Source: Aldehydirespirator sp965220345
Lineage (GTDB): Bacteria; Actinomycetota; Acidimicrobiia; Acidimicrobiales; Aldehydirespiratoraceae
NCBI GenBank assembly: GCA_965220345.1
Contig: OZ244822.1
Coordinates: 744,001-808,000 of the forward strand
Direction: 5' to 3'
Length of the DNA stretch: 64,000 bases
Within the stretch, counting starts at the first letter, position 1. Each line of letters starts with the position of its first letter. Made by a program: the position numbers and the translations under genes. This document shows positions 57,789 through 64,000 of this stretch, in pieces. Under the pieces are notes generated by a model. The model had not been told where the DNA came from. It saw only the letters and a list, made by a program, of their open reading frames with translations, and did no database searches.

Positions 57789-59450
57789 CGCATCACCCCA
57801 AAGATCCATCAAGAACACAATCAAAGCGGTTAGCGCCATAAGCGCAACAGCTAGTGCCATGGCCTGACCCCTCAACGCTTCGCCGGGAGTGCTCAAAAGC
57901 CTGAACAACGCCAGCGGCGCGGTCAGGGTCTCGGGCCTGCGAGGAATGAATGATGTCGCCCCGAACTCACCGAGCGACACAGCAAAGGCGAACCCGGCAC
58001 CCACAGCTGCGCCTCGTGCAGCAGCAGGTAGATCTACCTCACGGCGTGCCCGCCAAGGCGATGCCCCTAACATCGTCGCCGCTTCACGCACACGAGGGCT
58101 GACACTGCGCAACATCGGCACCATTGTGCGAACCACGAAAGGAATCCCCACCACGGCATGCGCTATCGGAACCACGATCACCGCCGTGCGGATATCTATC
58201 GGTGGACGGTTCAATACCAACAGAAAACCTAAACCCACCGTGACCGCTGAAGTGCCTAGCGGCAGAGTCAAGGTGACATCAGTCAACCCTGCTGCGGTGC
58301 GACCAGTGCGTGAAGCGGAGCGCAGCACCACTATGGCAGCCGCGCCACCCACCAGCAGAGCCAAAGTGGCGGCTGGCACAGCGAACCGCAACGAGTTAGC
58401 CAGCGCAGCCAAAGCAGTGTCGGGCAGCAGGTTGACCCGCTGAGTCATTGCGCTGTAGTGACGCAACGTGTAGCTTCCGTCGCCTGCCATCAACGAACGT
58501 TCAACAAGCAGCGCCAGCGGCAAACCCAGCACTAATCCCATGACCGTTAAGTTGACCATCAATCCGATGCCTTGATGTCGGGGGGCGGCCGCCGCCACGA
58601 TTGCTGAGGCTGAGGATGCGCGACGGCGCTCCAACAGGATCGACACGATCACCAGAGCTAACACCGCCACAAGTTGCACTACAGCTAGTGATGCCGCAAC
58701 CGACAGGTCAAGACGCACCACAGCTTGGCGGTAGATCTCGGTTTCGATAGTGGCGCGAGTCGGACCTCCCAAGATCAGCACCACCCCGAAAGAGGTGAAC
58801 GAAAACAGAAAGACGATGGCTGATGCGGCAGCTAGTGACGGTGCTAGTCGGGGCAGCACTACATGGCAAAAAACCGCGAAACGTGAAGCACCCAACACAC
58901 GAGCTTGATCCTCAATCCGGGCATCAAGGCTCTCCCAATGCGCTCCGACTATCCGTAAAACCACCGCATAGTTGAAGAACATGTGCGCCAAAAGGATCGC
59001 CCAGATCGTGTGGCGCAAGCTCACAACGCCGCCTCCTGCTAGTCCGAGACGGTCAAAGGTGCCCTCGAACGCTGCCGCCACAACCACAGTGGGCAACGTG
59101 AAAGGCACAGTCGCCACGGCTCGCACCAACCGGCGGCCACGAAAACGAAGACGAGCCACCGCTGCGGCTGCGGGCAACGCCACCACTACTGTCAATGCGG
59201 TTGACGCAGCAGCCTGCCAGAAGGTGAACCAGATCACCGAGCGATGCGACGGCGAACCGAGCACCTGCCCTAGGTCTCCAACCTCGCCAGACCCTGCGAG
59301 GCCTCTGTGTATGACAGCAGCAACAGGCCACACAAAAAACAGTGCCATGAACAACACCACCAAACCCGCAGGCAGCAGCAGCCAGCCGCGGCGAGCTGCT
59401 TTGGCGAGCCTTAATGCTGTCGGGTTGGGGGTGTTCTGTGCTGTGATCAC
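57771..59450 (-). CDS. thiP: Thiamine ABC transporter permease
   Basis: A 559-residue permease made of two homologous halves of about six helices each, as in ThiP and FbpB. Each half has the cytoplasmic EAA-type loop: DQARVLGASRFAVFCHVVLP in the first and EAATMLGASPWRARREVDLP in the second. The long second-half N-terminus and overall size fit ThiP. It is 143 bp after thiB and precedes the ATPase. The stop codon lies within an 18-bp repeat array. Confidence 0.85.
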   Translation of the reverse strand: MITAQNTPNPTALRLAKAARRGWLLLPAGLVVLFMALFFVWPVAAVIHRGLAGSGEVGDLGQVLGSPSHRSVIWFTFWQAAASTALTVVVALPAAAAVARLRFRGRRLVRAVATVPFTLPTVVVAAAFEGTFDRLGLAGGGVVSLRHTIWAILLAHMFFNYAVVLRIVGAHWESLDARIEDQARVLGASRFAVFCHVVLPRLAPSLAAASAIVFLFSFTSFGVVLILGGPTRATIETEIYRQAVVRLDLSVAASLAVVQLVAVLALVIVSILLERRRASSASAIVAAAAPRHQGIGLMVNLTVMGLVLGLPLALLVERSLMAGDGSYTLRHYSAMTQRVNLLPDTALAALANSLRFAVPAATLALLVGGAAAIVVLRSASRTGRTAAGLTDVTLTLPLGTSAVTVGLGFLLVLNRPPIDIRTAVIVVPIAHAVVGIPFVVRTMVPMLRSVSPRVREAATMLGASPWRARREVDLPAAARGAAVGAGFAFAVSLGEFGATSFIPRRPETLTAPLALFRLLSTPGEALRGQAMALAVALMALTALIVFLMDLWGDARAGAF

Positions 59451-59538
59451 GGCACCAGAGGTTCTTGATTAAACATCGTCAGTCGGTTTCTGGACCGTCA
59501 GCAAGCTTTTGGTGCCTGCGATGATCTTGGGTGGCCTT

Positions 59539-59598
59539 GGGTCAACTTCGACTGGGTCAACTTTGGCTGGATCGACTTCGGCTAGGTGAACCCTCAGC
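59539..59598. repeat. Four 15-bp tandem units at the thiB stop codon
   Basis: GGGTCAACTTCGACT, GGGTCAACTTTGGCT, GGATCGACTTCGGCT and AGGTGAACCCTCAGC. The last, most diverged unit contains the thiB TGA (59594-59596, minus strand). Confidence 0.8.
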
Positions 59599-60838
59599 GA
59601 AGCACGATCTCCACCCAGCGGTCAGTCCAAGCGTCACGCTGAGCTTCAACCTCAGCTGGATCCAAAATGAACGGATCTTCTGCGATCTCGGCGTGTGCCA
59701 CGAACTCTGGTGGCAGGGTGGCGTTGCTATTCACTGGGAAGACGAACATGTTCAACGGAACATCGTTTTGGAATGTTTCGCTGAGCATGAAATCGATCAA
59801 CGCTCGGCCACCTTCTGGGTTGTCGGCACCTGCCAGCACTCCAGCGAACTCAATCTGGCGGTAACAACTGTCAATTATCACCCCTGTGGGTGGATTATCG
59901 ACAGGAGGATCAGCGAAGATCACCTCTGCGGGCGGGCTGGAGGCGTATGACACGACTATCGGCCTGTCGCCGCCGCCGACTGTGAACTCGCCGTAGTAGG
60001 CATCGGACCATCCAGAGGTGACTGACACGCCGTTGTCGCGCAGAGCCGCCCAATAGTCCTCATAGCCGTCGCTGTAGCGGGCAATGGTGGCTAGCAAGAA
60101 CGCAAGCCCAGGCGAAGAAGTTTCGGGGCTCGGCACTACGAGCATGTCTTTGTAGGCCTCATCGGTGAGGTCGTCAAGGTTGGTGGGCGGCGGCGTATCG
60201 GCATCGAATGCATCAATCCAGTAGTTGAGGCAGACATCGCCGAAATCAATGGGCGTTACTCGGTGCTGTGAGTCGAGTTCGAATCGGTCGGGCACATTTG
60301 TGAGTCCCGGCGACTCATAGGGCTCGAAAAGGTCGCAGTCCAAGCCGCGCTGCAAGAAAGTGTTGTCTATACCGAACAGCACATCGCCGAGCGGTTCTCC
60401 AGCGGTGAGGCAGGCCTGCGCTACTAAGGTGCCAGCATCGCCGGAGGCGAGTTGCTCCACTTCGATTCCAGTGGTGGCGGTGAACGCTTCCAACGTCTCA
60501 GACGAGACCACGAACGAGTCGTGGGTGAGCAGCGTCACGGTGGTGCCCGACAAGTCTTCGCTTGCTGTGCTGTCTGGGTTGGCGGCTGTATCACTGGTTA
60601 TTTGGCTAGCAGTGGCGCTTGTGTTGTCGCTGCTGTCGTTGCCCGTGACATCAGCAGTAGTGGTGTCACTGTCGTCGTTGTCATCGCTGTGATTGTCGTC
60701 GCCGCAGGCAGCGCCCAGAAGCGCCAGCGCTACCAACGCTGCAGCCGCCATACGAGCTGTCTGAGTCTTGCGGGAAACCCCTTGCACTCGGATTTTGACG
60801 CGCGCCTGTCGGACGATATTTGAAACTTGTTGACCCAT
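59594..60838 (-). CDS. thiB: Thiamine-binding lipoprotein of ABC transporter
   Basis: A 414-residue binding protein. The start at 60838 has the ribosome-binding site GGAGGAAG a few bases upstream; the longer frame to 60943 runs through the riboswitch and is not used. A basic N-terminus, hydrophobic stretch (about 30-44) and Cys45 in LLGAAC form a lipoprotein signal. A Ser/Thr/Asp/Asn linker follows (about 47-95). The binding domain matches TbpA/ThiB: VTLLTHDSFVVS, GTLVAQACLTAGEPLGDVLFGIDN, FGDVCLNYW, VVPSPETSSPGLAFLLATI and WSDAYYGEFTVGGGDRPIVVSYASSP. It is the first gene of the thiamine uptake operon. Confidence 0.9.
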   Translation of the reverse strand: MGQQVSNIVRQARVKIRVQGVSRKTQTARMAAAALVALALLGAACGDDNHSDDNDDSDTTTADVTGNDSSDNTSATASQITSDTAANPDSTASEDLSGTTVTLLTHDSFVVSSETLEAFTATTGIEVEQLASGDAGTLVAQACLTAGEPLGDVLFGIDNTFLQRGLDCDLFEPYESPGLTNVPDRFELDSQHRVTPIDFGDVCLNYWIDAFDADTPPPTNLDDLTDEAYKDMLVVPSPETSSPGLAFLLATIARYSDGYEDYWAALRDNGVSVTSGWSDAYYGEFTVGGGDRPIVVSYASSPPAEVIFADPPVDNPPTGVIIDSCYRQIEFAGVLAGADNPEGGRALIDFMLSETFQNDVPLNMFVFPVNSNATLPPEFVAHAEIAEDPFILDPAEVEAQRDAWTDRWVEIVLR

Positions 60839-60847
60839 AGGTTCTTC

Positions 60848-60932
60848 CTCCGCTGGCATTACCCAGATCAGGTCGGCGGGTCGACACCGCTGTAGGTGCC
60901 CTCTCAGCCCGGCTGCCCCGAGCTCCCCGGTT
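60848..60932 (-). promoter_or_regulatory. TPP (THI-box) riboswitch
   Basis: On the minus strand: a 5' stem GGGGAGC, then GGGCTGAGAGG (the CUGAGA pyrimidine-sensing loop), a variable stem, ACCCG, GACCTGATCTGGGTAATG (the pyrophosphate-sensing helix) and CCAGCGGAGGAAG. This is the complete conserved core of the TPP aptamer. The thiB ribosome-binding site directly follows the last helix, so ligand binding probably blocks translation initiation. A -10-like TATAGT lies at about 60948-60953. Confidence 0.92.
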
Positions 60933-61204
60933 TGTGTTGTCACTAAACACTATACGCGCCCCTAGCAACCTTTGCCGCTTCCAGGGTTAGACGGGCAATA
61001 TGACTTGGGTCACGAACTACGGTTATGAACTTGCGTTTGGGTAATGTCACACCCTGTCTCTACGTTGTTGGGTCATGTCCCTAATCACATCTTTTGCACA
61101 ATTTTTTCGAGCCGTTGCGCGCAGCCACTACATCGGCTTCGCTTATCGGCTTGATGCGTTCACTGACACGATTCAGCCCATTGCTGTGCTTGCAGCGTTG
61201 ACGG

Positions 61205-61552
61205 TCAGCCCCAGCCAAGTTGGTGCAAGGTTTCGTCGTCGATGCCGAAGTGATGGGCGACCTCATGAACCACCGTGACGGTAACTTCATGGCGCAGCTC
61301 GTGCTCGTCGTTACAGATCTCACATATCGGCAGCCGAAAGACGGTAACCCGGTCAGGCATCACCATTGCGCCGTAGTCTTGACGCTCCGTTAACGGAATG
61401 CCCTCATAGAGGCCCAGCAGTTCCTCGCTGGAATGCTTGTCACGCACTACCACAGCAATGTTCTCCATCATCTCCCCTAGCGCTGGGGGTAGAGAGTCGA
61501 GAGCTTCGGCCACAAGCTGCTCGAAGCGCTCAGGATCAACTAGGAACACCAT
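61205..61552 (-). CDS. Zincin-type metallopeptidase-family protein (PF06262-like)
   Basis: About 115 residues. The zinc motif HEVAHHFGIDD (HExxHxxGxxD) lies near the C-terminus, after VYEGIPLTERQ-like and MPDRVTVFR segments found in the family. FRLPICEICND adds two cysteines. It is small, cytoplasmic and of unknown substrate. The start is set at 61552 (MVFLVDPERFEQLV); the extra residues upstream come from 15-bp repeats. It faces the helicase genes. Confidence 0.82.
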   Translation of the reverse strand: MVFLVDPERFEQLVAEALDSLPPALGEMMENIAVVVRDKHSSEELLGLYEGIPLTERQDYGAMVMPDRVTVFRLPICEICNDEHELRHEVTVTVVHEVAHHFGIDDETLHQLGWG

Positions 61553-61558
61553 CCCCAC

Positions 61559-61639
61559 AGTAATGATCCCCACAGCAATGATCCCCGCAGTAATGACCGT
61601 CCTGCGCCGTAGTGCTTGACCACCTAGTGCTTGACCACC
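61559..61639. repeat. Two 15-bp repeat sets upstream of the metallopeptidase gene
   Basis: AGTAATGATCCCCAC, AGCAATGATCCCCGC and AGTAATGACC follow each other from 61559; then TAGTGCTTGACCACC occurs twice exactly at 61610-61624 and 61625-61639. These are in a 5' region, showing that the duplications are not limited to gene ends. Confidence 0.8.
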
Positions 61640-61688
61640 GCCTGGAGATTGTCGTCTCGCTCATTGGCTCGGCTTCTAAGGTTCACTG

Positions 61689-63521
61689 GTGACCCAGGCT
61701 GAGCACCCGCTGCTTGAAGGCCTCACCGCTGAACAACGCGACGCGGTAACTACCCGAGCCTCGCCGCTGTGTCTGATCGCCGGTGCAGGATCAGGCAAAA
61801 CCCGCGTGCTGACACGGCGTATCGCCTGGCAAGCCAGTCAGAGCCATATCGACCCGCGGCGCACCCTAGCGGTGACATTCACTCGGCGAGCTGCACGCGA
61901 GCTGCGGTCCAGGCTGCGTCAGCTTGGAGTCGCCAACGCTGTTAAGGCTGGCACTTTCCATTCGATTGCTTTGGCTCAACTGCGCCGCTATGCCGCCGAC
62001 TCCGACAAGCGCCCACCCCAGATTCTTGACAACCCAAACAAACTAATCTCTGAGTTGCAGCCGTCTTCTGACCTCAGAACAGTTAGCAGTATCGTCAGCG
62101 AGATCAGCTGGTGCCGAGCGCGTCTGGTGGCACCTGAGGACTACCCGGCTGCGGCAAAAGCTGCAGGACGGCGGGCCCCGCTAGGCAACTCAGAGCGCTT
62201 TGTTCGCACTTTTGCCGACTACCAGCAGGCCAAACGCAAGCGCAGGGTGCTTGACTTTGACGATGTGCTGGCTCGGGCTACCGAAATGATGAAGTCACAG
62301 CCTCGCCACGCTGCTGCGCAACGCTGGCTGCATCAAAATCTGCTCGTGGATGAGTTCCAGGACATCAATCCGCTGCAGTTCGGTTTGCTGAAATCATGGC
62401 TGGGAGACGATTCAACGCTTTTGGTCGTGGGTGATCCCGACCAGGCCATCTACGGCTGGAATGGTGCCGATCCGAAGCTGATCGACTCAGTGGCGGAGCA
62501 CTTCCCGGGTTGTGCTGTGCTGCAAATGCGCACCAACTTCCGCTCAACTCCTGAGGTTCTCGCTGCCGCGGGCCGGGTCTTGGGGCGTTCACCTCAGCCA
62601 GCATTTCGTCCTTCTGGGTCGGAGCCCACCATCACAGTCTGTGACGGCGTTGATGAGCCCGATGTCTTGGCTCGACTGATCCGCCAACGACACCGACCCG
62701 GGTCGCGCTGGCGCCGTCAAGCAGTTCTGGCGCGAACTAACTCTCAGCTTGAGCCACTGCGCCAAGCGTTGAAGCGTCGCACTATCCCAGTGGCAGCCAG
62801 CAGTGAAACTGGGTTACTACGCCAGCCTGAGATAGCAAAGGTGCGTCAAGCTTGGGCAGACAATGCTCCTCTCTCATCATGTGTAGCCGACACCCGTCAA
62901 TGGCTCAGCGAAGCCTCAGACGGATCCAGTGGTGCCAGCAACGTCAGTGGTATCAGCAGCTTCAGTGATGCCAGCCGCGGGGGCATTTATGGCGATGACG
63001 CATTCGGTGGCTCTGTCGCAGGTGACACGCCCGCAGTTGGAGACAGCATCAAGGCTTTCATTGAAGTGTTTTTGGAGTTTGCTGATGATCATCTGTCGCT
63101 TGACCCTGATGCCACAGCGGGTGCGTTCTTCACTGCGTTGCGTGCTGATGATCGTGTTCTAGGCACCAGCGACGGTGTCGAATTGACCACATTTCACGGT
63201 GCTAAAGGCCAAGAATGGCCGATTGTGTATCTGGTCGGGCTTGAAGACGGCTACGTCCCGATACATCACGCCCGCACTTCAGAAGCCCGAGCTGAAGAGC
63301 GGCGGCTGCTGCATGTAGCAGTCACGCGGGCGCAGCAGGAACTGCATCTGCTCTGGTGCAATCAGCGTCAGCGCGGCGACCAGACCTTCCAGCAGCAAAT
63401 CTCACCGTGGGTGACAGCAATCGCGGAAGGCATCAACACCGAACCCAGCCAAGTGGATCATGTAGCAGCCGTAGCCCGAGCCCGCGAAATGCTGCGCTCC
63501 CAACGCAACAAGAAGCAGTAA
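61689..63521 (+). CDS. UvrD/Rep-like superfamily 1 DNA helicase
   Basis: A 610-residue helicase starting at GTG. Motifs: Q-motif LTAEQRDAV, Walker A AGAGSGKTRVL, Ia VTFTRRAARELRSRL, II LLVDEFQDINPLQ, III GDPDQAIYGWNGA, IV LQMRTNFRSTPEV, V ELTTFHGAKGQEWPIVYLVGL and VI EERRLLHVAVTRAQQEL. It is shorter than UvrD or PcrA and has a Ser/Gly/Asp-rich, irregular insertion at about 410-445 (SDGSSGASNVSGISSFSDAS). The C-terminal HRDC domain seen in mycobacterial UvrD2 is absent. Its role is probably in repair; a precise orthologue cannot be given. Confidence 0.88.
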   Translation: MTQAEHPLLEGLTAEQRDAVTTRASPLCLIAGAGSGKTRVLTRRIAWQASQSHIDPRRTLAVTFTRRAARELRSRLRQLGVANAVKAGTFHSIALAQLRRYAADSDKRPPQILDNPNKLISELQPSSDLRTVSSIVSEISWCRARLVAPEDYPAAAKAAGRRAPLGNSERFVRTFADYQQAKRKRRVLDFDDVLARATEMMKSQPRHAAAQRWLHQNLLVDEFQDINPLQFGLLKSWLGDDSTLLVVGDPDQAIYGWNGADPKLIDSVAEHFPGCAVLQMRTNFRSTPEVLAAAGRVLGRSPQPAFRPSGSEPTITVCDGVDEPDVLARLIRQRHRPGSRWRRQAVLARTNSQLEPLRQALKRRTIPVAASSETGLLRQPEIAKVRQAWADNAPLSSCVADTRQWLSEASDGSSGASNVSGISSFSDASRGGIYGDDAFGGSVAGDTPAVGDSIKAFIEVFLEFADDHLSLDPDATAGAFFTALRADDRVLGTSDGVELTTFHGAKGQEWPIVYLVGLEDGYVPIHHARTSEARAEERRLLHVAVTRAQQELHLLWCNQRQRGDQTFQQQISPWVTAIAEGINTEPSQVDHVAAVARAREMLRSQRNKKQ

Positions 63522-63566
63522 CCCCAGATTGGCTGCTCAGCTTAAGGCTGTGCGTGGGTACTGTCG

Positions 63567-64000
63567 GTGACCGTGGATGCATCACAAGAAGCCGTCGAAG
63601 CGCTTCAGGAAGTCATCTCAGCGATGCCAGATGGCGGCGAGGAGCGTCCCGGACAGTTCGAGATGTGTGAGGCGATTGCATCCGCTCTTGAGCGAGGCCA
63701 GCATCTGCTGGTAGCTGCTGGCACAGGGATCGGCAAGTCGATGGCCTACCTTGTGCCGCTGGTGGCTAGCGGGCAGAAGGCTGTCGTTGCTACCGCAACC
63801 AAAGCTCTCCAGGATCAGATGGTTGACAAAGATCTGCCCTTATTAGCTAAAGCACTGGGTATACCACTCAAGTTCGGCGTATTGAAGGGCAGATCGAACT
63901 ACATATGCCGCAAGAAGCTCACCGACCTAGGCGCGAATGCCAGCAGCGGGCAGCAGCAACTAGTCGTTGCGGACTCCGCGGCTGAGGCGGACCTCGTCTT
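63567..64000 (+). CDS. DinG/YoaA-like ATP-dependent helicase, N-terminal part (cut by window end)
   Basis: The frame is open from GTG at 63567 to the end of the window (144 codons visible). FERPGQF-type opening (EERPGQFEMCEAIASAL), Walker A AAGTGIGKSMAYL and motif Ia VVATATKALQDQM identify an XPD/DinG-group superfamily 2 helicase. KGRSNYICRKKL holds the first cysteine of the expected iron-sulfur cluster. It follows the UvrD-like gene by 45 bp in the same direction, so both may be one transcript. Confidence 0.88.
   Translation, partial: MTVDASQEAVEALQEVISAMPDGGEERPGQFEMCEAIASALERGQHLLVAAGTGIGKSMAYLVPLVASGQKAVVATATKALQDQMVDKDLPLLAKALGIPLKFGVLKGRSNYICRKKLTDLGANASSGQQQLVVADSAAEADLV

Noticed and set aside
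60839..60943. Longer thiB start at 60943
   Set aside because: The extra 35 codons lie in the TPP riboswitch; the ATG at 60838 has a good ribosome-binding site and gives a normal lipoprotein signal.

Overview
The window reads as chromosome of a moderate-to-high-GC actinobacterium, most likely of the class Acidimicrobiia. This rests on gene content and order (a core block running xerC, dprA, comM, yraN, rplS, trmD, rimM, khpA, rpsP, ffh, ftsY, smc, mutM-like, rnc, acpP, plsX, rpmF, DUF177, a SepIVA-like gene, coaD, rsmD, recG, fakA-like), on DUF222/HNH (13E12-type) paralogues and on an aerobic CO dehydrogenase. The genus cannot be named from sequence alone.

Layout. 1-6.6 kb is accessory: two unrecognised secreted or membrane proteins, a complete but frameshifted IS30-type element (1683-2748), and two divergent DUF222-HNH genes. 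6.8-10.6 kb holds a CO dehydrogenase operon, coxM-coxS-coxL in transcription order, with the form I active-site motif AYRCSFR. 10.8-12.9 kb has an MFS exporter and a TSUP permease. 12.9-20.2 kb encodes a branched-chain-amino-acid-type ABC uptake system in fused form: LivH, LivM and LivG are one 988-residue chain, LivF is fused to a full MFS transporter, and the binding lipoprotein is divergent.

20.3-52.3 kb is the core replication, translation and envelope block, nearly all on the minus strand. It is interrupted at dprA (IS30 remnants), by a cytochrome c and two small genes, and between htrA and smc by an accessory island (about 33-38.7 kb). The island carries a third DUF222-HNH gene and an undescribed cassette: an asparagine-synthetase-like PP-loop enzyme with a 13-G tract in its 5' end, overlapped by a TPR-like/two-TM protein and facing a divergent paralogue of that protein. 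52.4-61 kb contains a cold-shock-like protein, an alpha-methylacyl-CoA racemase, a hydrolase, an MFS transporter and a thiamine ABC operon (thiB-thiP-thiQ) behind a TPP riboswitch. 61.2-64 kb has a zincin and two helicases (UvrD-like; DinG-like, cut by the window end).

A pervasive oddity is short tandem duplication (8-29 bp units) at the 3' ends of genes, usually re-copying the stop codon. It occurs at more than a dozen gene ends. Related in-frame duplications sit inside rpsP, smc, rsmD, the cytochrome and the rnc N-terminus. The most novel-looking items are the island cassette with its G-tract, the MFS-LivF and LivHMG fusions, the stop-codon repeats, the shared leaderless promoter of the three DUF222 genes, and an Fpg-like protein lacking both the exposed catalytic proline and the zinc finger.
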